From assembly GCA_003952965.2 (NCBI GenBank), contig CM025855.1:2021252-2085251 (forward strand): a stretch of DNA of 64,000 nucleotides. Direction: 5' to 3'. This DNA is from Morella rubra (lineage: Eukaryota > Streptophyta > Magnoliopsida > Fagales > Myricaceae). The notes under the pieces were generated by a model that had not been told where the DNA came from, ran no database searches, and saw nothing but the letters and a program-made list of their open reading frames with translations. Each line of letters begins with the position of its first letter. The first letter of the stretch is position 1. This document shows positions 46,506-59,200 of this stretch, piece by piece. The position numbers were made by a program, and so were the translations under genes.

Positions 46506-48927
46506 CTCGACCCACCAAACCCCCAAACCCCAAAAGCACTCACTATTCAGATTCCTCAAAAAATGGAGACAGATAGAGGAAACAGTCACTGGGTTTCAAT
46601 TTTAGTTTTCCTCCTCCTTTCTCTCTTTCACTCTTTTTTTTTTCTTTTTTCTTTTTTTCTTGGCTTCCTCCTCTTTTCTCGATTTCCTTCTCTTTCTTTT
46701 CTTCTCCCCAGTTTTCCTTGGCGTTGCTGGGGAGATTTTACAAGAACAAGGAAAAGAGAGAGGGTAGGAAACTTTGGAGGGAGATGGATGGGATGGAAAG
46801 GTTGGTCGGATGGATGGATGGATTCATTCTGAGGGAACCAAACTACCCTCCCCTCTCTTTCTCTCTCTCGGAAAGAGGAGGTTCTTTTCTTCCTCTGTTG
46901 GCCTTTTTTTTGGGGGGATAAATTTTCCTTTGGCTACATAGAAATAGAGAAATTCAATCCGAAGCACTTATGTGATTAATATCAAACGGTTGCTAAATTT
47001 TTATCCATTTCTGTTTTGCTTATATGTTACTTCTACAAACAAAAAGGATTTTAGGACAGCGAGAGAAAATATCTCCCCGTACGTTTATACACTTGTAATC
47101 ATTTTTTTTGTAAAACATTTGACGATTTTTTGTTTCTTCTAAAAAAAGGCCGTCTGGACTGTTGATTTATTGGGCATAACAAATATTGCAAGATAATAAG
47201 TTCATAATTCATACGCTTATTCAAAAAAAGTTGATAATTCATACATGCTTATACATTTAATTATCAATCTTATTAAAAAAAATATCATTTGAAAGGTATT
47301 AATAACTATTTAATATCTAGTTCTATAGCTTTTAAAATGTGTGGGATTTAACTTACTTTTACTGATATCTGTACTGACTTCACTTGGCATGTTTCTCTTG
47401 GAAAGCCTGACACTTGATAGTTCTATGTGGTTTTAAGAGGAGTTCCAAGATCGAATTTGATCCGGGACAGCACTAAATACCAATGATGGAGGCAAGGAAT
47501 AATATAGGATTAGCATCGCCAGAGGCATGAATGATGCCAGATGGTTTTGCTTGTTCTGCATGATTACCTCGAAGGAAATGGGGATTTTAACATCTGCCTT
47601 TACTTTTCACAAACAAAACTTCTTTAGCAGTATGCATGTTCTGCATAAAGAAGGAGAAACTTTTCGCAAATTTATTATGGGGATTCTGACTTGAAAAGTT
47701 ATCTCCCAAAGCATCATTTATTTCATGATCTGCTTGTTTCTTGTATGATATATTTGTTTGTAAAATTGTTCATGTGCCTCTCCTTCTGCATTTTGTTTTC
47801 TTTGGCTGTGGATGTACCATGTAAGTACAGCTACAAATGGAACAAATGATTGCTCTCCCGCTTAAATTTTCGATTTATTAGCTAAAGAAGGAATTTCAAC
47901 TTTGGTGACGGTAAAGATTATCAGTTTATGCAGCCTGTTGGTGATCAGCGAATTCAATGTGTGGATTTTAATGTTATGCCTTACGATATGCTTGGTATTC
48001 TACTTCTTAATAAGTTAGGTTTTGTTAATATTAGATTTTAAGCTTCTGAATCTATGTTTTGCTAAAATTAGATGTTAGGCTTTTGGGTCTTTTTTTGCTT
48101 TGTAGGTTTGTTTTTGTGCTTTTGAATCATTTGCTTGGTTTTTAGAATCCTAAATTTTGAATATAATCACGGTATTCTTCCGTTATACATAAGAATTTTG
48201 AATAAAATTAAAAGATACTGTCCTCTTTCGTTTAAAAAGAAAAAAGAAAAAATAGCACATGGGAAGTTCTTCAACTCTATGTAATGTGACTTTGCAATGA
48301 AAAGGCCCCACTTAGCAAAGCATCGACCTCATGAGTCAATAGGAGGAAATCACATTAATTATCCTTGTTCATTGCCCTTTGATTGAACATGAAGTTAAAA
48401 GAGTTCTATTTGGCGAGGAGAGAGCTCAAATATTTCTGTTCTCTGCTTTCACTGCACTTAAAAACTTTACAATAAATCTGCCACGCAGATAAAAGAGGAG
48501 AGAATCAGATAAATGTACCCAGGAAATAGATCACACAGCTTTAAAGTTTTAAGGGGGTGTACAACAATTGACAAATCGTAATGCCTGAATAATTGGTTGG
48601 TCTATAGGACAATAAATTCAAATCCACAGCTTTAAACTAAGCAAGCTTTCTTTGGGCATTTCCGGCACTATATACGCAGAAGGCAATATTTTCACCATCA
48701 AATATGCCAGGCAGCTGCTTATTTGATAAATAACCAGCTCTGGTAATATTTTGAAACATTTCCCCTAACAAAGGTCCGGTTCAATTGATGGAGGTGATAG
48801 GCACATAAGTGAATCAAGCATGGAAGAGTATGGAATGGAGTACAATTGCTTATTGTGTAATTATTAATTATATGTATGTCTTATTATGTACAAAGGACTC
48901 AAGAATACAAATAAATTTCCCCAAAAG
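46506..48927. other. SINAT upstream region and CLPX 3' flank
   Basis: A pyrimidine-rich tract at 46600-46720 sits just upstream of SINAT, as often seen in plant 5' leaders. The rest is AT-rich with no gene I can support. Confidence 0.5.
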
Positions 48928-51900
48928 TCACATGCTGGCAACAATGCGAGGAGTTTCGACTTCCACTTCAGGTTCTCCATTGGACCCCTCAACGGTAGTC
49001 TGTAACACCAAGTCAAAACATTAGACACAAAAAGGATGTCAACAAAGTAAAATCTTAGCTAAGATACATCCTGCTACCTAATTACACACCTCTAAATCTT
49101 TTGATTTCTGTTGGGAAAGATATCGATCCAAAGCACCCTTGCCATAAAGGATCTTTGCTCCACACCCTTTTCCCTCAGATCCTACAGCCTCTTCATCAAC
49201 TACAACTGCATCTATTATATCCTCACCTGTTCTAACATCAGGAATCTGCAAAAGATTCAAAAACAAAAACTTGAATTTTCTGTAAGTGATAATCACTAAT
49301 ATTTTATGGGGCAATATAGTGCATAGCCACAACAAAAAGAAAAACGAGAAGCCACTAGCTGATGTCACGGCTTTATCCATTTGTCACAACATTTAAATTT
49401 GTACAAGGACTTATGTTGCAATACTACACCCAACAGGTACTGGAATCTATAACTTTACACAGAGATCAGAATGGTAAAGAACGTAAAACATATACATACC
49501 TCATACATGGAATCCATCAGTATATTCTCCAATAATGACCGTAAACCCCGGGCCCCTGTGTTTTTAGTTATCGCTTTCCTAGCTATTAATCTCAAGGCCG
49601 TATCTGTTAAATGCAACTTGACCTGAGGAGGAAAAATCATATCAATGTAGCTCAAAACAATTGCATTTGCAGATCATGAAAGCCAATAACATTCGCCAAA
49701 AGACAATGAGCTGGATTCTGCAAGTCTGACACCAACCAAGATACTAATAGACATGCAAGAAATCACTTCAAATGGATGATGAGCTTGAAACGATGTAACC
49801 AAAAAGGGGCCTCAGATGAAAAACTTACATCATTCATCTGAAACATCTTTTTATATTGTTTTCCAAGGGCATTTTTTGGCTCTGTAAGGACCTACAAAAC
49901 ATTATTAGCACAAGTTAAATTTAAGCTGAAATTGTTTGCACTGACCAAATCCCTAAGAAAATCTTATAACAGCATTTTTCATAGGTATAATTACAAGGAT
50001 TGATCACACGAAACAAATATCTCCAACCACACAGCCCAATGGAAACTATAAGAGTATACAGACAAAAGATATGGCCAGATGTGTTGAAACTTATACATGA
50101 AGACACACCACTACAATAGGATTGTTAATGCATTAAGTTAGGAGAGCTATCTCCCATCAATATCTTGGCTTGATCGATAGATAATAGATCCTATTAACCA
50201 TACCATAATAAAAGGCAGAGCGGAAAAAAAATAAACATATTTGAGTGAATGCTATTGTCAGACATAAAAATCTTCACAGCAAGAGAAACAAAGTACAACA
50301 TATCACCTGCACAAGTTGGTTCTCTGTTAGAGCCGACAAACTCACAAGGATGGGAAATCGTCCAACAAATTCAGGTATTAACCCGTATGAAATGAGGTCA
50401 CCACTTTCGACCTGTGAAAAAAAGCAGTTGCTATAGTACCCAAATATCTAAAACTGCTGCAAATATTAGCCAGGCAGAAAGTTAACAAGAGTTTCTTGTC
50501 GAGATATATTCCAACCGGAAAAAAGGAGCCTCTACGCTATTACTTGTTAATTGAAAACTGGAGTGCACTTACTGTCTCCAATAAATTCGATGCAACAGCA
50601 GAATCTGTAACACCACCGGCCCTCATGTTGGCACGTACTGGAGAACCAAACCCAATCGAAGAATCTTGGCGCCTGGAATGGATGCAAAACACTTCCAAGT
50701 GATTATCAAGCTTTTAGGGAAGAAGGAACCTCCACAAAACAAGTACCACAAAGATTGATCTCCATATTGTCTAACCTTTCTGAGATTGTTTTTTCCAAGT
50801 CAATAAAAGCACCTCCACAGATGAAGAGAATATCCTTTGTATCAATCTATGCAAAAACAGTAACAGCAAGAACAATTACAAACTGATCTTAAACTGATCT
50901 CTGAAAAGAATACCACAGTGCCTGTACCTGTATGTTTTCACCTCTAGGGCTCTTTCGAGCTCCCTTCTCAGGAACATTGACAACCTAGAACGGTATGGAA
51001 GTTCACAGATCAGACAGTATAGAAATATATATCTACTGTCCCAAATAACAGTTTAGACAATTCTTGTTACTTTATGCACTCATCTATGACTAAGAGTTAC
51101 AATCCTCTACAAAAGGGTAAGGAGGCTACGACAAATGTAGCACGCCATCTCCATCATGTGTCCACCAGGTAACTTATGAGGAACCACTAACGAACTAATA
51201 TCTTCAATATACATAAAAACTTCACTTACTGTCCCTTCCAGCATCTTAAGTAATGCCTGCTGAACACCCTCCCCAGACACATCTCTACTAATATTAAGAC
51301 TCTCAGCCTGCAAAGTGAAAAATGGAGGATGTAGAGAACATAAAAAAGGGAGGAAGGAAGTTATTTTCAATAAAAAAGAAAGATGGTGAGATAATTGACC
51401 AGAAAAAAGTAAGGGGAACCTTTTTGGTAATCTTGTCAACTTCATCAATGTAGACAATGCCCTGCTGGGCAGCAGCCACATTGTAGTCAGCAACCTGAGA
51501 TTTTAATGCTCATCAATCCAAGCGATGCATGGAAGTGGATAGTAGCAACATTTTGTCCAATAAAGCTCATGCTAATATTCAAGGGCAAAAAAAGAAGTGG
51601 CTCCAGTGCAATCAATTTTCACATATTACAATTACAGAACAAAGCACCACCAAGTACCGCATTTACACTTGATGAAAGCAATATGAAGCATAAAATTAAC
51701 ACAAACAGCACCAGATCTTCTAGTACTAATAAGTTCATATTGCAGCAATTACACTCTTGCTATCTAAAATAATAGTACAGAGTCCTGCAGCACCATGCAT
51801 CCACATGAGAGACAGAAGTTGTTCCCTAAGATGGCAAAAGATTGTTCTACTCGGAAAAAGGGTATTATAGTGACTAAGCAGGACCTGAGGTTCTAAATGG

Positions 51901-54900
51901 TGCCTGAAAATTTGAATGGGATAGATAAAGAAATTACATAAATTGGTAAGAACTGGGATAAAACACTGCATGCTATAACTATTCACTAGGAGGCTTGCAG
52001 GCTAAATATTTTATTTAGCAATGGTAATTCCAACACCAGACGGTTTGACACATCCAATACAGAAAGCATAAACAAGGTCATGACTCATACAAGTGGATGA
52101 GTCACTAGAAAAACCCAACACGGACTAGTGACCCATCAAGCAGTTTAAAGCATGGACGTCTCTTAGCTCCTATACTAACCATTAGGATGCCTGGTTGCCT
52201 TGACATGATTGCCAACAGAAAACCGCTAAAAATTTAACTTCTCTCTCTGACTATTAACTTCCATCCCTGGAGTATAGACAAACTCCATTTCCACTCTCAT
52301 GGAAATCTAAAACCAAAATTCTTGGTAGAAAGCATAATTCGGAAATAACAAGCACAGCCACCCCAGGGAAGTTGTGAATTTTCAGAACATATCAATATTT
52401 CAGCGATTTACAATGCATAGTGGAATAGACCTGGGAGTATTACCATAAGGAGTTTGTATAATATGGACTCCACATCTTCCCCCACATATCCTGCCTGCAA
52501 ACAACAACAAAAGGAGATCCACATCAAATCAAAAACCCCTAGCATCTCATTCAACAATGTTGTGACTCTAACAGATCCATTAAACTTCAAACCAGCAAGG
52601 CAAGTCAGCACCCGTTAACTACAATAAATCGTGTGTACATAGAGTTCCTAAAAAAGTGCTTGAAGCATTCTCTTCAAGTTTAAATCAATTATTTCAGTTA
52701 AAATCTTCAGAAAGACTAATTTGAACAGAGATGAGGTCCATCTACAGGAAAACAAAGAGTCATTAACTTGCCTGAGTCAGTGTAGTTGCATCTGCTATAA
52801 CAAAGGGAACATTCACGAGCCGGGCCAAAGTTTTGGCAAGTAAAGTCTTCCCTGTCCTTGAAAGCATTTAGGGAGAATAAGCAAGACTAACAACAACAAC
52901 AAATAAGTGTTTTACAACTTTATATGGTCAGAACTCTGAAAAATACAGGTCTTGGACATAAGGGAAAACATAAAATGTTCCAAACTTCAATGTGCTAAAA
53001 TGTAAGGGCTACGCTAAATTACCTGAGCCTGTTGGCCCCACTAGAAGGATGTTACTCTTCTCCAGCTCCACTCTATCATCATCTACTGTATCTGTTGTCT
53101 TGTTATTTGACTCTCCCGTCGGCCTAACTTCCCAATATTAGCAACATGTTAGATATCATTTGAACTGGAGCTACCAGCAGAAAATGCACACAAGATTCCA
53201 CCAACGAGCTATTTGTCTTGTAATCCAAAGGTGTCCATGCAGCCAGGATTGAACCTAAGGGGGGGCCAGTTACAGAAAAATAAATTTTGAGGGGGCCAAA
53301 ATAGAAAAAACATAAGAAAATCTTTTTAAAAAAAAATTAATGATTTTTGGGGGGGCTCGGGGGTCCTGTAGCTCCGACCCTGCATGCAGCCATCCATAGC
53401 TATTTAACAGGTGCAAATGTAGTGTAAATTCATTCATTAAATCCACAAATTGTATGCATCAACATCATGAAGGCACATGAGAAATTTTACTATAACCCAT
53501 GTGGCAAGGAACCAAAAGCTTTATGCATAAAGACAAGGATAAGTTCAATGATATAATTATTATTTAATCCCTTCAAAACCATCTTGTGTTGTTCTCTTTA
53601 ATGGGAATAGCTCTTCATTGTTCACCAAATATATACTTATTAGTTATGGAGGGTGAACACCAACCAGGAGTTTGACTTCTTTAAGCAAAGATGACTAACT
53701 AAGACAAAGGAAGAAATAAAAAGCTATAAGCGGCAATGCAATATCGTTCATATTAAAATCAAGATTCACTGTATATGCCCAATAGGTCTGAGCATTGGGA
53801 CTGATATAGCTTTATTCTGTATGAAGATTACAGATGACATAATTATTAATCATGAATTTCTCTGACAACATTTATGTGAAAAGCATAGCTGAAAACACAA
53901 CAGCAGTGAAGTTAAGTGAAAATTAATAGCTAGTGCTATGATTCACGGTATGAAAACAATGGTAAAAAACTGAAAGAGTTTAACTTATCAAAAAAAAAAA
54001 ATGAAAGAGTTTCAATGCACACCACTACTATCCATCGCATCCACATATAAGACCACGCAATTCACTCAATAACAACCACATTACTCTGTATCCTTCCTAG
54101 TAGTAAGATAAATAAAAGAAATAGGACACAGATTCAGACAAGGTAATTAGATTGAAGGGATCGAACTAACCACTTTTGAATTGACTCATGATATATCCTC
54201 TTATAGTGATTGTAAACAGATACGGCAAGCACCTGTATTCCAGCAATACAATTAGAACTGCGAAAAAGAGAATTTCTATACATTAACACAACAGTGACAT
54301 GGAATAGATCATGACCAAAGGGAATCAGTCATCAAAATTCATACATAACTGACTCATCACATAACTTTTCAAATTTCGGCCACAATCACATTTTCCTTTA
54401 CAATATTAGCTGAGAACAATATCAGCCACATCTTTCCTTTTTCTACAGACAAAGGAATTCCAAACCACACCTCGGGAAAGTGCTCATAAAGCCACAATAT
54501 CAACAATAATCCTGTCAGCTCGCAATTACAGAATACCACAACTTGTTCCAGAAACACACATCCATCATCTTCACGTTAACAGCACAAACAAGAAAAGAAC
54601 AGATAAGCTTCAAATCAAGGGTCAACAAATGATCATAAAGACAAAATTATCAGCCCAAATTAGCAACAGTCAATACACTTCCTATAGAGGAAACCGTAAA
54701 AGCAATGCAAAACCAACTACTCGTAAACAAAAGTCACCTTCTTGGCCCTGTCCTGCCCAATTACGAAATTGTCAAGCCCCATACGTATTTCCTTTGGCGT
54801 CGGAAAACTATTTCCAAAATTGGACCCTCCCCAGGCCCCATCTTTGGAATTCAACCCAGACCCCCCATTCCCCGACCCAGGGCTCGTACCGCCACCGCCC

Positions 54901-55298
54901 CCTCTAACCACATGCAAGCTTGAATTGCCTGTCCTTATTACCATCCCTTCCCCGGACCACACCTCCCTCGGGTCCCCATCGGAGCTCAGTACAATACTGC
55001 ACCTTCTGTCCAATTTGTCGCTCCATTTCTTATCAAAATCACAACTCAGACTAATTCTCCAATTATCTTCGGGCAACTGGGTACCCTTCTCGATGAACTC
55101 TCCACATAAAGACAAAGGTTTGAAGGCAGTGAAGTGGTAGGGGGTGTTCATGTAGAGGTCATCCCACTTGGTACGCTGCGTACAGTGAGAGCTGGCCACA
55201 CGACCCGCGTGCATTTTGTTGAATATGAAGCCGCGGAACTGGGCGAACGTGAACGACGCCATCTCCTTGGAAGGTTTGTATCTGAGAGCGGCAGCCAT
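48928..55298 (-). CDS. CLPX: ATP-dependent Clp protease ATPase subunit ClpX, mitochondrial type
   Basis: Fifteen exons: 54738-55298, 54171-54232, 53023-53123, 52772-52851, 52444-52494, 51420-51494, 51230-51307, 50928-50984, 50776-50846, 50573-50672, 50307-50411, 49829-49891, 49500-49622, 49090-49245, 48928-48999. They sum to 1755 nt, or 584 residues, the usual plant size. AAA+ unfoldase that feeds substrates to ClpP. Walker A GPTGSGKT (237-244), pore loop GYVG (270-273), Walker [10 protein letters not shown] (DE 302-303), ClpP-docking IGF (384-386), sensor 2 GARGLR (491-496). The N-terminal 150 residues lack the CxxC zinc finger of bacterial ClpX and carry a Gly/Ser-rich linker. Intron 4 has a GC donor. 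The second pore motif reads RKSP instead of RKHP. Start MAAALR chosen by family; an in-frame ATG lies 23 codons upstream. Confidence 0.95.
52495..52771 (-). other. GC-AG intron 4 of CLPX
   Basis: The exon ends ACTCAG and is followed by GCAAGT, the strong consensus of GC-type donors; the acceptor is TTTGCAG. Using the nearby GT (GTTAAT) instead would add four bases and break the conserved [10 protein letters not shown] frame, so the GC donor is required. Confidence 0.85.
53244..53382. mobile_element. hAT MITE in CLPX intron 2
   Basis: 139 bp. Ends CAGGATTGAACC and (complement of the right end) CAGGGTCGGAGC. Flanked by a perfect 8-bp duplication CATGCAGC (53236-53243, 53383-53390). G-rich inside both ends, A/T-rich centre, no coding capacity. 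The ends resemble the CAG-started hAT family of which 32284-36143 is a larger member, though not closely enough to call it its derivative. Confidence 0.85.
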
Positions 55299-55597
55299 GG
55301 GGCGCGGGAACTTTTTTTTTTCTTTTTTCTTTTTCACCCCCGGGAAAGTGAAGGAAACTATAGGCAAAGTTTAGGCTGGCAGAATCAGAATTCTGGGACT
55401 CATAGAGGACTCAACATGAAATTTCCCGAAAGGAGTTTGAGAGAATCGGAGTCTAACCGAAATGGGTTCGCCTCAGAATTAGGGATTATCATGCAAGGTT
55501 GGAGAACTTGGTAGATATAAAAGGATTACAGAAGAAGACGAAGAACTCGGATATTTATTTTTGTTTCCTTTAAGCCAAAGAACTTGAGAATATCTAC
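55299..55597. other. CLPX 5' UTR and proximal promoter
   Basis: Between the CLPX ATG and the next minus-strand reading frame. A lysine-rich in-frame extension of CLPX back to 55367 exists but looks like UTR. No TATA box is clear enough to report. Confidence 0.4.
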
Positions 55598-55761
55598 TAA
55601 TCTGCAGGAAAGAGTAGATCTTTAAAAGCGACATCGTCGAGCTTAGCATGTGGGACCCATTTCCGTAGTTTAATCTGTATTTCGCTTCTTGTTGCAGAGG
55701 CATTTTTTATGGCGTTTTGCTCTTCCGCAGCTCGTCTTAAAAAAGTCAAAATCACGGCCCA
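55598..55761 (-). CDS. Unrecognised terminal-exon-like reading frame cut by the Gypsy element
   Basis: From the edge of the Gypsy 3' LTR the minus strand stays open to a stop at 55598: about 54 residues, charged and helix-prone (AAEEQNAIKNASATRSEIQI, then KWVPHAKLDDVAFKDLLFP). I do not recognise the family. It could be the last exon of a gene whose upstream part lies beyond 61137, or simply an open stretch. No matching coding exon was found to the right. Confidence 0.25.
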
Positions 55762-56241
55762 TGTAACAAACGGAAATGTATTATAGATTTGCTGTAAAAA
55801 CACTTCACTTCATTCTATCGAAATTCAGCTTAGTTCGAGGTAGCTAGCCTCCAATTCTCTCCAAACAATGGACTACAAGTTTCTCGATAAAAAAAGAAAA
55901 GAAGCTAGCGAAACAGATATACCCCTAATAACCAAGCAGGGCCAGATCTAATGACAATGGGCTAAGATAAGCCCAGCCCACACGAATGAATTACAAAGAC
56001 CGAAACAACACAAAGTAATAACATAAGTAGACTAACATTAGAAACCCAAGGCCAAACCCAATGAAAGCCCAATGGCCCATCCGACCACCTAAGACAACTA
56101 AACACAAGTGACTCTCAAACACTTCGTGAATAATCGTGAATAATCTCAATCTCGAAGATTCTCCAACTCTCCGACCACGCTTTCCCTTCCACGCCCAAGC
56201 TTCCATCCTGCAATTCCCGATCTGCTCAGCTGTGTGTAACA
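55762..56241 (-). repeat. 3' LTR of the Gypsy element
   Basis: 480 bp from TGTAACAAACG to GTGTGTAACA on the plus strand. Contains several TGGGCY words as complements (AAGCCCAGCCCA near 55971, AAGCCCAATGGCCCA near 56066). Confidence 0.93.
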
Positions 56242-59200
56242 ATGCCTCTCCCTTAAAACACCTTGCCCGCAAGGTGAGGAAATTCTTCGAAAAGACACTG
56301 GAGACATTCCCAGGTGGCATCATCAGAGGTCTGTCCCTGCCAATGGACTAGCACCTCGGTGACAACCCTGTTGCCCAAGCACACCATACGTTGATCTATG
56401 ACTTGGAAGGGCTCGGGACGAAGTGCTCCAGAGGAATCAACCGAAGGTAAGATGGGAAAGGGGTCTACCCAACGCCCAATGTGCTGCTTCAGGTGTGAAA
56501 CGTGGAACACTAGGATCTGAGATCCTAGGGGAAGTTCCAACCAATAAGCCACCGCACCGATGTGCTCGACAACAGGAAACAGCCTATAGAAGCGAGGGGA
56601 CAGCTTCATATTGTGGCATTGACGAACGGAGATCTGGCGGTATGGTTGGAGCCGAAGGTAAACTAGGTCCCTAACTTTAAATTCTCGTTCTGTACATTTG
56701 ATATCAACATATTTCCTCATTCTATTTTGTGCCTTGTGGAGGTTCTCACGAAGGAGATGCAACAATTGGTCCCGGGTGCGGAGCTTAGTGTCCACGGCAG
56801 CTACAGTAGTAGTTCCAGCTTCATAGGTTGGTAACCTAGGAGGTGAGTACCCATACACAGCTTCAAAAGGAGATAATTTTGTGGACATGTGATGATTAGT
56901 GTTGTAATTCCACTCGGCTAGAGGTAAAAATTGCATCCATTCCTTAGGTCTGTCACCAATCACACACCTTAAGTAGCACTCAATACACTTATTAACAGCT
57001 TCAGTTTGCCCATCTGTTTGAGGATGATAGGCTGTGCTGTAATTGAGCTATGTTCCCTGCATACGAAACAACTCTTTCCAAAAACGACTTGTGAACACAG
57101 GGTCTCTGTCAGAGACTATAGTTTGGGGTAAGCCATGTAGTTTAAACACTGTCTGGAGATAGACTAAGGCTACTGACTTAGTTGTGTAAGGGTGAGTAAG
57201 AGCCATGAAATGGCTGTATTTGGTGAACCTATCCACTACCACAAAAATGACAGTATGTCCTTTTGAGGAGGGTAGTCCATCGATGAAATCCAAAGAGACA
57301 TCTTGCCATGGTTGTGTTGGAATGGGTAAGGGTTGCAATAACCCGACTGGTAACACCGTCTCATGTTTATTTTGTTGGCATATTCTGCACTGTCGAATGT
57401 ATTGCCTCACTTCGCGCTTTAAACCCTTCCAATAGAAATCTCGCTTTAGTCTTTGATAGGTCTTTTCATAGCCAGCATGTCCTCCCACAGAACTATCATG
57501 AACCATCTGAAAAATCTGTTCCTTAAGGGGTGGGCAATCACCTATAATAATTTTTTCTTTATAGGTGAGAACCCCATTAGTCAAGGTATATTTTAATGGA
57601 TCGAGTTTCCCTTCCCTTAGCTGGTTCAATAAATCTTGGAGATAACTGTCATGTGCATAAGTCATCTTCAAATCTTCGAGCCATGTAGCTATGGGAAATG
57701 AAATTGCTTTGAATTCCCCCGTCTCTTCTAGTGTCTCGTCTTTTTTGGATAAAGCATCAGCAACTCTATTCTTTCTGCCTTGTTTGTATTCCACAAAAAA
57801 ATCATACCCTAGGAGCTTAGTGACCCACTTTTGCTGAAGTGGAGTACCCACCTTTTGCTCCAACAAATGCTTAAGACTTTGCCAGTCTGTTATGACCTTA
57901 AAGGTTTGACCCAATAGGTATGGACGTCATTTCTTAATGGCACTTACCAAAGCCAATAACTCTTTCTCATAAGTGGATATTGCCATCATTCTTCCCTTCA
58001 ATGCTTGGCTGAAAAATGCCAAAGGTTGTCCCTCTTACATCAATACTGCTCAATACCTACCCCGGAGGCATCACATTCAATAACAAAAGGTTTAGTAAAA
58101 TCTGGAAGTGCTAATACAGGTGGATTAGTCACTATCTCCTTGAGATTCTGAAAAGCCTCAGTGGCTGCCTCAGTCCATGTATACCCATTCTTCTTTAAGA
58201 GCTGTGTTAAGGGTGCTGCAATGGACCTGTACCCTTTAATAAATTTTCGGCAGTACTCTGTCAAACCCAAGAACCCCCTCAATGCCTTGATATTCTTCGG
58301 TATAGGCCAGTTGGTCATGGATTGTAATTTCATAGGATCTGCCCGCACACCTTGATCCGAAATTAAATGTCCCAAATACTCTATTTCCTTACATGCAAAG
58401 TGACATTTTGATCTTTTGGCAAATAAAGTATGCTATTGCAGTAAGCTTAGAGTGATTTCCAGGTGGTTTAGATGTTCCTCCTCTCCTTTACTGTATACCA
58501 AAATATCATCAAAGAACATTATAATGAACTTTCGAAGATAGGGACGAAATACCTCATTCATTAGTGTTTGGAATGTAGAGGGTGCGTTAGTAAGCCCAAA
58601 GGGCATTACTAGGAACTCGTAGTGGCCTTCATGTGTTCGGAAAGCCGTTTTAGGTATGTCTTCAGCCTTCACACGAATCTGATGATATCCTGAACGTAAA
58701 TCCAGCTTAGAAAACACCTTAGCACCCTTCAGCTCATCCAAGAGCTCATCAATCACGGGAATAGGAAATTTATCCTTAATAGTAGCTTCATTTAGTGCTC
58801 GATAATCCACACACATCCTCTAACTCCCATCAGCCTTGCGCACTAGTAATACCGGTGAGAAAAAAGGACTTTGTGAGGGTCGAACCACCCCTGTTTGTAG
58901 AACCTTATTCACAATTCTTTCAATTTCATCCTTTTGGAAATATGCGTATCGGTAAGGTCGCACGCTCACTGGCGGTGCACCTTCTTTGAGTAAGATGGCA
59001 TGGTCATGCGTCCGCTGTGAAGGTAACCCTTTCAGCTCATCAAACACCTCGAAAATTCCACACGGCCTGCTCCTTATCCCCTCAAATCAACTGAAGAATG
59101 AGGCCACGCTGCTTCCCCTTTTGCATTTTGAATTGCAAAGAGTCATGCACTAGATGAGTTGAGATTAACCCCTTCAAAAGTACTTGTTGATTATGGTGAC

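Noticed and set aside
46208-46832. Open frames of 111 and 198 codons overlapping SINAT exon 1
   Set aside because: Shadow frames caused by the histidine/glutamine codon repeats and GC content of the real exon and its leader.
47892-48050. Short plus-strand open stretch starting NFNFGDGKDYQFMQ
   Set aside because: Looks protein-like for about 40 codons but has no start, no splice partners and no family I know; not enough to call a gene.
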